Shown here piece after piece: positions 25,819 through 34,812 of a stretch of DNA of 64,000 nt (its first letter is position 1; the number at the start of each line of letters is the position of its first letter). The position numbers and the translations under genes were made by a program. Where the stretch lies: the NCBI GenBank assembly GCA_910585955.1, contig CAJUGC010000006.1, positions 62,001-126,000 of the forward strand. The letters are read 5' to 3'. Below the pieces are notes generated by a model. It made no database searches. It saw only the letters and a program-made list of their open reading frames with translations, and was not told the origin of the DNA. Origin of the DNA: an uncultured Christensenella sp. (lineage in GTDB: Bacteria > Bacillota > Clostridia > Christensenellales > Pumilibacteraceae).

Positions 25819-26507
25819 CGGAAAATTTCGGATACGTCCACTCTTTCGAGCCTCTCGGCTCGTTCGACGGGCCGGGACTTCGGACGGTGGTATTTCTTTC
25901 GGGCTGTCCCATGCGGTGCAAGTATTGCCACAATCCCGATATGTTCGGAGAGGCAAGCGGAGAGAAAATGAGCGTGAATGCGGTCGTTGAAAAATGCCTG
26001 AGATACCGCGCCTATAACCGCGGCGGCGGAGTGACTCTCTCGGGCGGCGAACCGCTTTTGCAGACAGAGTTTGTCACAGAACTGCTCAAGGCGTTTAAGG
26101 TTAGACGCGTGCACACGGCGCTCGACACGGCGGGAAGCGTCTACTCGGAAGAAGCGCTTTCGCTCGCCTCGCTCGTCATACTCGACATAAAGCATACAAA
26201 CGAGGCGGCTTTTAAGGAGCTTTGCGGCTTTTCTCCCGACAATATGTTGCGAACGCTCGAATACCTCAAAAAACAGCGCAAGCGTTTTTGGGTGCGCCAA
26301 GTTATTGTGCCCGGCATAACCGACGGGGAGGACAATATACGAAAGCTTAAAGTCATGGCGACGGGCGCGGAAAAAATCGAACTTTTGCCGTACCACAAAA
26401 TGGGCGTCTACAAATGGGAAAAGCTCGGGCTTTCCTATCCGCTCGCCGGCGTAAGCGAGCCGACAGCCGAAACTATGCAGAGACTTAACGCGTTACTGCG
26501 GTTTTAA
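25815..26507 (+). CDS. pflA: pyruvate formate-lyase activating enzyme
   Basis: A 230-residue radical-SAM protein that installs the glycyl radical on PflB. The Fe-S motif CxxxCxxC is CPMRCKYC in SGCPMRCKYCHNPDMF. GGGVTLSGGEPLLQ is the SAM-binding GGE motif. Length is normal for the family. The ATG overlaps the pflB TGA, so expression is coupled. The galactokinase gene starts 32 bases later. Confidence 0.96.
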   Translation: MTENFGYVHSFEPLGSFDGPGLRTVVFLSGCPMRCKYCHNPDMFGEASGEKMSVNAVVEKCLRYRAYNRGGGVTLSGGEPLLQTEFVTELLKAFKVRRVHTALDTAGSVYSEEALSLASLVILDIKHTNEAAFKELCGFSPDNMLRTLEYLKKQRKRFWVRQVIVPGITDGEDNIRKLKVMATGAEKIELLPYHKMGVYKWEKLGLSYPLAGVSEPTAETMQRLNALLRF

Positions 26508-26539
26508 AATCATGCTTGCAGGAGATCAAGGAAAGAATT

Positions 26540-27709
26540 ATGGACGACAAAACGCTCAAACAAAAGTTTTGCGAGCTGTACGGCGACGGGGAAGTAAGGC
26601 TTTTCGCGGCGGCGGGCAGGGTAAATCTAATCGGCGAGCACATAGACTACTGCGGCGGGCTTGTGCTTCCCGCGGCACTCGAACTTCGTTGTACGATTGC
26701 GGCGCGTAAGAACTGCACGAAGAAGTGGCGACTTGCGGCGACGACTACGTCGCTTACTGCGGAGTTCGATCTCGAAAAAATAGGCGAGTACAAGGATTTG
26801 AAGTGGGGCAACTACCAAGCGGGAGTAGCCTATATCATGCAAAACGACGGCTTCGATCTGACGGGACTCGACCTGTTGTACGACTGCACGGTGCCGTTCG
26901 GTTCGGGGCTTTCAAGCTCGGCGGCGATAGAGGTCGCTACGGCGTTCATGATTTCGGCTTTCAGCGGCGAGAGCGGCGGCAAGACAGCAAATCTTACCGA
27001 AATCGCCGTCTATGGCAAACGCGCCGAAAACGAGTACTGCGGTGTAAGTTGCGGCATAATGGATCAGTTTGCGTCCTCGCGCGGCAAGTCAGGCAACGCT
27101 ATTCTTCTCGACTGCGCAACCCTGAAGTTCGATTATGTGCCGTTAAAGCTCGGCGATTGCGAACTCGTAATCGCCAACAGCAACAAGCCCCATTCGCTTG
27201 TTGCGAGCAAGTATAACGAGCGTCGCTCCGAGTGCGAAAGCGCACTTGCCGTTCTGTCGCCCGCGCTCGGCGTACGGAGCCTTGCCGAAATTACGCCAGA
27301 GATGTTCGAAACGAGCGGCGAAAAGCTCTTGTCGGGGAAGGTAAAGGATCGCGCTCGCCATGTAGTTTACGAGTGCGACCGCGTCAAACGTGCAGTGACC
27401 GCCTTAAAGACGGGAGATATGCCGCTTTTCGGAAAACTCTTAAACGAGTCGCACTACTCGCTTCGCGATCTGTACGAAGTGACGGGAGCGGAGCTCGACG
27501 CTCTTTCCGACGGAGCGCGTTCAAGCTCGGGGTGTCTCGGCTCGCGCATGACGGGCGGCGGCTTCGGCGGCTCGACCGTCTCGCTTGTAAAGAAAGACAA
27601 AGTCGATGCCTTCATTCGCGAAACAAGCGCGAAATACCGTGCCGCCGTGGGATATGAGGCGACGTTTTACACCGCCGCCGTCTCCGACGGCGCCCGTGAG
27701 GTCTTATAA
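26540..27709 (+). CDS. galK: galactokinase
   Basis: A 389-residue GHMP-family sugar kinase, phosphorylating galactose at C1. It shows GRVNLIGEHIDYCGG (galactose site), the phosphate loop PFGSGLSSSAAIEVA and the C-terminal GSRMTGGGFGGSTVSLV. ATG 26540 is preferred over the in-frame TTG at 26516 because AAGGAAAG lies just before it. It is last gene of the operon; no galT or galE is in the window. Together with the GH2 gene it points to galactoside use. A palindromic repeat element starts 47 bases after its stop. Confidence 0.95.
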   Translation: MDDKTLKQKFCELYGDGEVRLFAAAGRVNLIGEHIDYCGGLVLPAALELRCTIAARKNCTKKWRLAATTTSLTAEFDLEKIGEYKDLKWGNYQAGVAYIMQNDGFDLTGLDLLYDCTVPFGSGLSSSAAIEVATAFMISAFSGESGGKTANLTEIAVYGKRAENEYCGVSCGIMDQFASSRGKSGNAILLDCATLKFDYVPLKLGDCELVIANSNKPHSLVASKYNERRSECESALAVLSPALGVRSLAEITPEMFETSGEKLLSGKVKDRARHVVYECDRVKRAVTALKTGDMPLFGKLLNESHYSLRDLYEVTGAELDALSDGARSSSGCLGSRMTGGGFGGSTVSLVKKDKVDAFIRETSAKYRAAVGYEATFYTAAVSDGAREVL

Positions 27710-27755
27710 ATCGCAAGCTCGTTGGCGTTCGCTTCGCGCTATAGAGCGCTCGCTC

Positions 27756-27870
27756 GGCTAAGAACCTTCGCATTTCATTGTCAAACGAATTTTTTTCACG
27801 GAGTCATGTACGGATAAGTACACTCCTCCGCGAAAAAATCCGTTTTCCTCGAACTGCTCGTTTCTAAGCC
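27756..27870 (+). repeat. palindromic intergenic element A, copy 1
   Basis: An approximately 115-bp imperfect palindrome: GGCTAAGAAC at the left pairs with GTTTCTAAGCC at the right, with a central GTAC...GTAC. It shares CGCATTTCATTGTC and CTCGAACTGCTCGT blocks with copies at 41628 and 52673, and its tail with 57403. It lies 3' of galK in the same orientation as in the other copies relative to their upstream genes. Confidence 0.7.
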
Positions 27871-27950
27871 CTCAGAGCCAACAGGATATTTGTGCCACCT
27901 GCTGTCCGTCTCGCTCGTTTCCAAGACCTCACGGCGCCGAAGTCCTTATA

Positions 27951-28003
27951 AAAGGCTCCCCTTAGCAAGGGGAGCTGTCGCCGAAGGCGACAGAGGGGAT
28001 TGT
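27951..28003 (+). repeat. double-hairpin repeat B, copy 1
   Basis: Two adjacent hairpins: GCTCCCCTT/AAGGGGAGC and TGTCGCC/GGCGACA, then GAGGGGATTGT. The same unit recurs at 41809-41867 and 52835-52887, each about 50-80 bases after element A. Similar units are common between genes in gut Clostridia. Confidence 0.8.
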
Positions 28004-28045
28004 ATCCTTAAAAAAGGCTATTGTCACTTCTTTATCAATCCCAAA

Positions 28046-28090
28046 CCTTTAAAAAGGGTTTTTAGGGCGAAGCCCTGAATCGTTTAAAGG
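28046..28090 (+). repeat. hairpin repeat D, copy 1
   Basis: CCTTTAAA (28046-28053) pairs with TTTAAAGG (28083-28090), and an inner GGGC-GAA-GCCC hairpin lies between. The core GGTTTTT...AAGCCC.GAATCGTT recurs at 57556-57587. A further strong hairpin (GAGGGGAA/TTCCCCTC, 28107-28133) with a T-tract follows and could terminate transcription. Confidence 0.55.
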
Positions 28091-28144
28091 GGTGGTAGTC
28101 AAGAAGGAGGGGAATAGTCGAAAATTCCCCTCCTCTTGTGTTTT

Positions 28145-28310
28145 TGGGGCGCCTTTTCCAAAAAAGGCGCAAGCAATGTGCGCAAAGCTTCATTTGCGCG
28201 AAAAATATTTTTTCGGCGCGCCTTTTCCGAAAAAGGCGCAAACACACTGCGAAATGTTACTTTTGCAATAACCAAGCTATTGCCGCACGGCAAAAAATTT
28301 TTGACGACTT
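28145..28310 (+). repeat. tandem hairpin repeat C (two units of about 69 bp) upstream of fabZ
   Basis: GCGCCTTTT...AAAAGGCGC hairpins at 28149-28170 and 28218-28239 begin two similar 69-base units, each followed by GGCGCAA and a GC-rich stretch. A degenerate third copy is at 41896-41917. The remainder of 27710-28331 contains no gene. Confidence 0.55.
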
Positions 28311-28331
28311 TTTGTTAAAAAGGAGAAATAT

Positions 28332-28766
28332 ATGAAATTAAATCGCGACGAAATCATGAAGATCCTTCCGCATCGTCCGCCCATGCTGCTTGTGGACGAA
28401 GCGGAACTCGGCGAAAACGGCGAGTCTATCGGAAAATACACCGTAAAGGGCGACGAGCATTTTTTGCAAGGGCATTTCCCGGGGAACCCAATCGTTCCGG
28501 GCGTAATACTCTGCGAGATGATGGCGCAGAGCGCGTGTGTGATGTTCAAGGACAAGCCCGCCGCACTCACTCTCTTTACGGGTATGAACAACGTGCATTT
28601 CAAAAAGCCTGTAGTGCCCGGCGATACCGTAGTGTCTACCTGTACGCTCGTAAAGAGCAAAGGTCCGTTCCACTTCTGTAAAGGCGAAGCCAGAGTAAAC
28701 GGCGAAATTCGCGCGTCGCTCGAATTTTCGTTTGCGCTCGTGCCGCCCGACAAAGTAGCGAAGTAG
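28332..28766 (+). CDS. fabZ: 3-hydroxyacyl-ACP dehydratase FabZ
   Basis: A 144-residue hotdog-fold dehydratase of fatty-acid elongation. PHRPPMLLVDEA is the N-terminal signature; HFPGNPIVPGVILCEMMAQ carries the catalytic His and Glu. Length is normal. AGGAG lies six bases before the ATG. It stands apart from the usual fab cluster, next to a MIT-AAA ATPase 9 bases downstream, and partners functionally with FabV encoded at 8376. Confidence 0.92.
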   Translation: MKLNRDEIMKILPHRPPMLLVDEAELGENGESIGKYTVKGDEHFLQGHFPGNPIVPGVILCEMMAQSACVMFKDKPAALTLFTGMNNVHFKKPVVPGDTVVSTCTLVKSKGPFHFCKGEARVNGEIRASLEFSFALVPPDKVAK

Positions 28767-28775
28767 GTTTTTGAA

Positions 28776-29834
28776 ATGGCAGACTCACAACAGCTTTACG
28801 CAAGCTTCAACCGCAATTACGAACACGGCATTGCGGCTAAGCAAGCGGGCGACGCGCTCGGCGCCAGACGCTATCTTTTGCGTGCGGCGGACGATCTCAA
28901 TAAGCTCGCAAACGAATCTTTCGGCACGGTGAAAACGCAGCGCAAGTCGCAGGTAAAGCGTATTCTCGACGCGGTGGAACGTCTCGGCGAGGAAATGCCT
29001 ACGGCGGCAAAAGGAGGCGAAACGGGGCAAATGTCGCCGTCAAAACCGAAAAGCTCCTTGCGCTTCGACGATATAATAGGTCTCGAAGAAGCAAAGCGGG
29101 CGATATTCCGAATGATAATAAACCCTCTTAAAAGCCCCGAAGTCTACAAAAAATATAGGCTCGAGCCGGGAGGAAACGTGCTCCTCGAGGGCGACCCCGG
29201 TACGGGCAAGACGTCGTTTGCGAAAGCAGTCGCAGGCGAGATAGGAGTTCCGTTCATAGCGGTCGATACAAATTCGCTTGTCGACAGTTACATCGGCAAA
29301 ACGGGCAAAAACATCGACAAGATGTTCGAGTCGGCGCGCTCTCTCGTCAAAAAAACGGGTACGCCCGTAGTTCTCTTTCTCGACGAGTTCGACTCGATTG
29401 CGGGAAAACGCGGCGGCGACAGTAAGACGGCGGACGAAGCCGTGCCTACGCTGATACGGCAGATGGACGGCTTCGATACGAACAACGAAGGTCTTGTGAT
29501 CCTTGCCTCGACCAATCTGAAGGAAAATCTCGATTCGGCGGTGCTTTCGCGCTTTCGCAACAAGATCCATATTCCGTTGCCGTCAAAGAGCGAGCGTGCC
29601 GCGCTTCTTCGTTTGAAACTCGGCAAGATCGCAAAATCCGATTTCGACAGTCTCGATTTCGACGAAGCGGCGCGGCTTTCCGAAGGATTTTCGGGGCGCG
29701 ACCTAAGCTGGGTGTGCGAAGAGATAAAGAACGCGCTTGCCGAGCGCGACGCGGGACTTATCGGCGGCATCCTCGATTTAAACGCCGAGCTTATTGCGCA
29801 GATATCCTCGAAAAGACGTGAAATAGGCAAATAA
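28776..29834 (+). CDS. MIT-like domain plus AAA ATPase (Vps4/katanin-type architecture)
   Basis: A 352-residue cytoplasmic ATPase. Residues 1-75 form a three-helix MIT/TPR-like bundle (YEHGIAAKQAGDALGARRYL), then a Gly/Ser/Lys linker, then an AAA core: Walker A GDPGTGKT (139-146), pore-loop segment around DSYIGKTGKNI, Walker B LFLDE (D203, E204), sensor-1 LASTN, and the SRF arginine finger. The order (MIT, linker, single AAA meiotic-clade-like domain) resembles Vps4, which remodels membrane filaments. The partner is unknown. The start has only a weak Shine-Dalgarno site. It sits 9 bases after fabZ, so they are probably co-transcribed. Confidence 0.8.
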   Translation: MADSQQLYASFNRNYEHGIAAKQAGDALGARRYLLRAADDLNKLANESFGTVKTQRKSQVKRILDAVERLGEEMPTAAKGGETGQMSPSKPKSSLRFDDIIGLEEAKRAIFRMIINPLKSPEVYKKYRLEPGGNVLLEGDPGTGKTSFAKAVAGEIGVPFIAVDTNSLVDSYIGKTGKNIDKMFESARSLVKKTGTPVVLFLDEFDSIAGKRGGDSKTADEAVPTLIRQMDGFDTNNEGLVILASTNLKENLDSAVLSRFRNKIHIPLPSKSERAALLRLKLGKIAKSDFDSLDFDEAARLSEGFSGRDLSWVCEEIKNALAERDAGLIGGILDLNAELIAQISSKRREIGK

Positions 29835-29843
29835 ATTTATTCG

Positions 29844-29880
29844 AGCTTCCCGCGGGTATCCTGTCGGGAAGCTTTACTTT
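29844..29880 (+). terminator. terminator after the AAA ATPase gene
   Basis: AGCTTCCCG (29844-29852) pairs with CGGGAAGCT (29865-29873), followed by TTACTTT. Confidence 0.7.
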
Positions 29881-29942
29881 CGGTAAAACGTCCCCGAAAA
29901 ATTAGAATAAGATTAAAATCGAATTATAAAAGGGCGCGGCTA

Positions 29943-29971
29943 TTGACATTTTGTTTTTTGCATAGTACAAT
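29943..29971 (+). promoter_or_regulatory. promoter of the modular surface protein-recF-loaP operon
   Basis: TTGACA (29943-29948), 17 bases, TACAAT (29966-29971), about 62 bases before the ATG. Confidence 0.8.
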
Positions 29972-30033
29972 ATAGATGTAAAAAATTATACTTTCCATAA
30001 GGCAGTACGAGGACTTGCGGAAAGGAGGATATC

Positions 30034-33000
30034 ATGGGCGAGAAGCGCGTTGTCGTCGAAAATAGAAAGAAGTCGGGCGGCGTTAAGAAAGAAAAGAATA
30101 AAAAGAAGAGCTGCTGTCTTACTTGTCTGCTTGTATTTTTGATTGCGACGGTCGTCATTCTCGCGGCAGGCGTGGGCGCGGGTTGCTATTTCGGAAATAT
30201 GTATACTACACAAAATCTCGATATGACCATAGGCGAGTGTTTCAGCGTAGTTTCCGGTCTTTATTCTCCGAGCGAAAAAAAGATAGTCACCAATCCTTAC
30301 GCAGACGAGGACTTGGACGGTTTTTACGACAGGCTCAAACAAGCGGTTTTTCTCAAAGAAAGCACGAAAATAGAACTGAAAGAAATTCTCCGAGCTGCCG
30401 GCGAACTCGGAGAAGAGAAGTCTTTGCGCCTTGCGGAAAACGGAGATTCGGAGGGAGAGGACAGCGGCGGCGACAATGTTCTCATGCGCTTTTTGTCGGG
30501 AATCATAAAGAGGGAAAACATAGATTTCGACAAGATTTCGGAGTACGACGAAGCAAAGCACGACGAGTATCTCATGAAACTTTCCGATAAAAACTTGGCG
30601 GCTTTTGCAAACGAGCTTTTGAATACGATGTTGGAAGATAAAGCGTTGCAAAGCGAGTTGGGCGGGAAAATCTTCGAATCTCTCGATCTTTCCGATTACG
30701 GCATAGATAATGTGGGAAAGTACGTTGTTTTGCGTCAGATGATACTGAACAGGGAAGAACGAGACGTTTTGATCGCAGACGAGGACGGCGAAACCTTTGC
30801 GGAGAAACAGGAAGTCACCATGCTTTACGCGACCGTGCAGGTTAAACTTATGGACGCGGCAAGACCCGTGCTCGGTCAATACATCGAAAACTCGTTTCTT
30901 GCTTCCGTTGCGCATTTCTTCGTCAAAGCGCTTCTTCCGAACAATATTTATGTCACGGTGGGTATCGGACTCGATCGCGAAACCGAACTCGACATCAAAC
31001 TGAACCGTATAGACGACGAAGAGAAAGTTGCGCTCACGTTTAAGCTTTTGGACGGCATAACGGGTCAATCCGTGCGCGAAAGCTTAAAGCAAATAATGCA
31101 CGACAGCGTATATGACGGGATGATTTCGGTAATGAACGATTATGTGAATCTGTCCGCGGTTTCGAACGGAACGCTTACCATTGATCCGTTTGAGACGGTT
31201 ATATCCGCTTCCGGAATAAACGACGAAGCAATGCCCGAAAACAGATTGACGAGCAAAGACGTGTTGAATGTTCTGCGCGACGTTATAGGTTCGGACTTCG
31301 AGGCGGCTGTAAGCCCCGAACACACCTATAAAAATCAGTATTTCGGGGAGGCAAGCGACACGCAGTACAACGAATTTTACGGCACCGTGTACAATCCAGC
31401 CGCAAAGGACGAAAGTAAACGCGTAGACTACGAAAAAGAGTTTTTAAAGGAGATTTCCGAAAAGTATCTGATAGACCTCGATCCGGACGGAGTGGAAAAC
31501 AGCGGCGACGAAATAGACTTCGGCGACTTTATGGCGATGTTCGGAATAGGAAGCTCCGACAAGAGTCTCGAACTTATGGAGCTTATAGACGGGAAAAAGA
31601 TGGACGGTCTTTTGGATAAAGATCCGAACGAAATAAAAGTTAAGATAAACGACAGAATGATGGGCGCTATAGTGTCGTCCCTTTTCGATAATATTTTGGG
31701 CGGCGGGGATTTTTCCGCATACGACGTTGACGTCGAGCAGATAATCTTAACCACGAAAACGACGTCGGAAGGCGTGCGCAAATTTATGGAGATAGGAATT
31801 TCGGCCGGACTCGCTTCGTTTACGGACAGTTTCGAACAGGCGATGTTAAGCGCAATGCTAAATGAATTTCTGCCCGAACGCATAATGCTGTCCGTGAAGC
31901 TCGATATAACGCGCGACAGCGAACTTGGCGGCAGAGAGCCGGAAAAAACCGAAATAAGGTATAACGAACTTGACGGAGCCGAAACGGAAAAAATACTTAA
32001 GGTAATAGGCAAATTCGCGGGATCGCTCGAAATAGATTCCATTCTTTCCGAAATAGAAGCGCCTCTGCGCGAAATGCTAGACACTATGTATGCTACGCTC
32101 GGCTCTATCGAATTTATCGATTCCGGTCTCGTGCTTCCCGACATCTTTACGACCGTATCCGATATGTTGTTCAAGGACGAGGAAAGCGGCGAAAACATCG
32201 TGAGCGGCGAAGAGATACGAGATATGCTTAAAGGTCTTTCGGGTTCGGACGACGAGGGATTCGTCGCGTCGCTCGGGGTAAAGACAGCCGCCGACAACTA
32301 CGACGGATTTGTCGAAGAAATAAACGATAAGTACTATCTTAAGACCGACGGTGCGCCCGTGGATAAGTTCGACGATATCTTTGCGATAGTAGATATCGGC
32401 GGTTTCGATTCGGCTAAGTTCGAGCTGGACAGACTTAAGCATGATGCGCGCCCTGCGGAAGAATTGCGTCCTATGATCACCGACGCGGAGCTTGCGCACA
32501 TTTTCGCCGAGAAAATGGAGAGCAGCGAAGCCCTAACCGATATAAACGTAAACATAGTCGGTATTCATGTGGGAACCGACGGGGGCGAAAGCGGCGACAG
32601 ACGTTATATCAAACTTGCGATCGAATTTTCGCTTTCGAGTCTCGGAAGCGACGTTTCGTCCATACTGCCGATAGAAAAAATTTATATCGTGGCGACGAGC
32701 TATGTAGAAGAAAAACTCACGGACGGAGCTGACGAATACTACGAGACCGATATAGACGTGAACAAGATGACGGCTGTTCAGAAAGAGACGCTTCGTAAAA
32801 TGATGAATCATTTGCAGGGAGAAAACGCGCTCGATTTCGACGAGAAGGCTTCCGAAATAGGCAAGGCGGTGTGCGCGCAGCTCTCTACTCTCGAGGCGAG
32901 TCTCGGCGACGGCGGCTTCGAGTTTACCGACGGCGGCATCATGCTGACGGATTTTTACGGCTTCCTTGCGAGAGCTACGGAAACGAGCGCGGATTCGATC

Positions 33001-33696
33001 ACGCTCAAAGGGGCGGTGCAAGGCTTGTATGAAAAGGAAAACGCGGAGTCCTCGGAATATAATTTCGTTGAGTCCGATATTGTAGGCAACAAACTCGCCG
33101 AGCTTGACGCCGTCGATCCGCTGAACAATTTCGAGCAGCGACCGTCTGCGGAAAACGGTTACAAAGCGAGAATGGCTGACAACAAATTCGGCGCTTTGCT
33201 CGAAAAGCGATTCACGGATACGGTAGGCACGCTTTCGGAGTTGACGATCGTTTCTTCAAAGAGCGACGCGGATAAGACCGAAAGGTATTACGACGAAATG
33301 AAAGAGCTGGGCGTTGAACCTACCGGCGAAAGTTTCATGCGTCTTGTCGTTCGCGTCGAGCTTAATAAGTTCATGGGAGAGAGCAGCGATTCCCTCATAG
33401 CGTCGTTCTTACCCGAGTATATCTTTGCTACCATGTATGTAAGGCTTGACGATCCCGAAATGAGCCTTGCCGTATTGCGCATAAATTCACTGTCGATCGC
33501 GGAACAGCGAGTCCTTTTGGAGATCGCCCGTTTCGACGACGAGTCGATAACCGCAACCGTGAACGATTCGCTCGCTATAGTGGGAGAGTATCACGAGAAC
33601 GCGCAGTATGTCGATTCCTCCGAAAGCGTCGGCGCAATATATACATTCGCGGCGCAGCTCGGTGCGTTTGCGACGGCTCTTCCCGAAGCGGCATAG
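30034..33696 (+). CDS. large single-TM extracellular protein of four divergent repeat modules, unknown function
   Basis: 1220 residues. The N-terminus is a Lys-rich cytoplasmic segment (KKEKNKKKSCC) followed by one membrane helix (about 33-55); the rest, about 1160 acidic residues, would be outside. I find four divergent copies of one module, each with an LP-x-x-I strand block at residues 301, 613, 878 and 1126 (LLPNNIYVTV, FLPERIMLSV, ILPIEKIYIV, FLPEYIFATM), followed by a short I-x-x-(L/M)-N-x-(I/L/M)-like stretch and a helix with E/Q...L..I. Module spacing is 250-310 residues. No known domain recognised. AGGAGG five bases before the ATG; recF starts 1 base after its stop. Adhesion or envelope structure is a guess. 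Confidence 0.8.
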   Translation: MGEKRVVVENRKKSGGVKKEKNKKKSCCLTCLLVFLIATVVILAAGVGAGCYFGNMYTTQNLDMTIGECFSVVSGLYSPSEKKIVTNPYADEDLDGFYDRLKQAVFLKESTKIELKEILRAAGELGEEKSLRLAENGDSEGEDSGGDNVLMRFLSGIIKRENIDFDKISEYDEAKHDEYLMKLSDKNLAAFANELLNTMLEDKALQSELGGKIFESLDLSDYGIDNVGKYVVLRQMILNREERDVLIADEDGETFAEKQEVTMLYATVQVKLMDAARPVLGQYIENSFLASVAHFFVKALLPNNIYVTVGIGLDRETELDIKLNRIDDEEKVALTFKLLDGITGQSVRESLKQIMHDSVYDGMISVMNDYVNLSAVSNGTLTIDPFETVISASGINDEAMPENRLTSKDVLNVLRDVIGSDFEAAVSPEHTYKNQYFGEASDTQYNEFYGTVYNPAAKDESKRVDYEKEFLKEISEKYLIDLDPDGVENSGDEIDFGDFMAMFGIGSSDKSLELMELIDGKKMDGLLDKDPNEIKVKINDRMMGAIVSSLFDNILGGGDFSAYDVDVEQIILTTKTTSEGVRKFMEIGISAGLASFTDSFEQAMLSAMLNEFLPERIMLSVKLDITRDSELGGREPEKTEIRYNELDGAETEKILKVIGKFAGSLEIDSILSEIEAPLREMLDTMYATLGSIEFIDSGLVLPDIFTTVSDMLFKDEESGENIVSGEEIRDMLKGLSGSDDEGFVASLGVKTAADNYDGFVEEINDKYYLKTDGAPVDKFDDIFAIVDIGGFDSAKFELDRLKHDARPAEELRPMITDAELAHIFAEKMESSEALTDINVNIVGIHVGTDGGESGDRRYIKLAIEFSLSSLGSDVSSILPIEKIYIVATSYVEEKLTDGADEYYETDIDVNKMTAVQKETLRKMMNHLQGENALDFDEKASEIGKAVCAQLSTLEASLGDGGFEFTDGGIMLTDFYGFLARATETSADSITLKGAVQGLYEKENAESSEYNFVESDIVGNKLAELDAVDPLNNFEQRPSAENGYKARMADNKFGALLEKRFTDTVGTLSELTIVSSKSDADKTERYYDEMKELGVEPTGESFMRLVVRVELNKFMGESSDSLIASFLPEYIFATMYVRLDDPEMSLAVLRINSLSIAEQRVLLEIARFDDESITATVNDSLAIVGEYHENAQYVDSSESVGAIYTFAAQLGAFATALPEAA

Positions 33697-33697
33697 T

Positions 33698-34777
33698 ATG
33701 TATGTAAAAAAACTTCAACTTAAGGATTTCCGAAACTTTGCGGGTGCGACGCTTACGCTTTCAAACGGGATAAACGTGTTCGAGGGACGCAACGCGCAGG
33801 GCAAGACGAATCTTCTCGAAGCGCTGTATATGACTTCGGTCGGCAAGAGTATGCGAACGCCCCGCGACAAGGAGCTGATCCGTTGGGAGACGGACAGGGC
33901 GTATGTGCGCACCGAAGTGGAAAAACGCGGCGGAAGCGAAAGTGTGGAAGTCGTTTTGGATCGATCGGTGGGCAAGTGCGTGTCGGTCAATTCTTTGCCG
34001 CTGACTCGCCTCGGAGAGCTGATGGGCACTGTGCTCACGGTATTGTTTTCGCCCGAGGAGATAAAGATAGTAAAAGAGTCTCCGTCCGAGCGCCGCCGCT
34101 TTGCCGACATTGCTTTAAGCCAACTTTCGAAAAGTTATTTCTATAGGCTCAACAGATACAATCGCACTCTGTCTCAGCGCAACAAGCTGTTAAAGTCGGT
34201 CAGACCCGATCTTGCCGCGCTCGAAATATGGGATATGCAACTTGCCGAAGCGGGGGCGGGAATCGTCAAATCACGCCGCGGATTTCTCGCTCGGCTCCAA
34301 CCGATAGCGGGCAGAGTACATTCTTTTTTGACAGACTCGAGCGAAAGTCTCGCGCTCGCGTACGAGGGTGCGGGCGGAACGGAGATCCCCGAGATCAAGG
34401 AAAACCTTTTAAAAAGTTTGGCTCTTACGCGCGAGTCCGATTTAAAGACCGGCTTTACGCACGTCGGTCCGCATAAGGACGATATCGGCGTAAAGGCAAA
34501 CGGAATAGACTTGCGCACGTTCGGCTCGCAGGGACAGCAGCGGACGGCTGCGCTTTCGCTTCAACTTTCATTGCTCGAACTTATGAGCGACTTTACGGGA
34601 GACAAGCCCGTGCTTCTTCTCGACGACGTAATGAGCGAGCTTGACGAAGTACGGAGACGCAGACTACTCGAACTCATAACTCCGTATCAGACGATAATCA
34701 CCTGTACGGAACTTCCCGAACTCGACGGGAGAGAGGACGTGAAGAGATTCAGGGTTGTCGCGGGAACTTTATCATAA
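33698..34777 (+). CDS. recF: DNA replication/repair protein RecF
   Basis: A 359-residue SMC-like ATPase that helps load RecA at single-strand gaps. MYVKKLQLKDFRNF opens the protein, Walker A is GRNAQGKTNLLEA, the signature motif FGSQGQQRTAALSL, and Walker B PVLLLDDVMSELD. The ATG at 33698 is immediately after the stop of the large surface protein; the frame is open from 33608 but the typical RecF N-terminus starts here. The usual dnaA-dnaN neighbours are absent. Operon with the upstream gene and loaP. Confidence 0.95.
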   Translation: MYVKKLQLKDFRNFAGATLTLSNGINVFEGRNAQGKTNLLEALYMTSVGKSMRTPRDKELIRWETDRAYVRTEVEKRGGSESVEVVLDRSVGKCVSVNSLPLTRLGELMGTVLTVLFSPEEIKIVKESPSERRRFADIALSQLSKSYFYRLNRYNRTLSQRNKLLKSVRPDLAALEIWDMQLAEAGAGIVKSRRGFLARLQPIAGRVHSFLTDSSESLALAYEGAGGTEIPEIKENLLKSLALTRESDLKTGFTHVGPHKDDIGVKANGIDLRTFGSQGQQRTAALSLQLSLLELMSDFTGDKPVLLLDDVMSELDEVRRRRLLELITPYQTIITCTELPELDGREDVKRFRVVAGTLS

Positions 34778-34812
34778 ACGATTACTGAAAGCAAAAGACC
34801 TCAAGGAGATTT

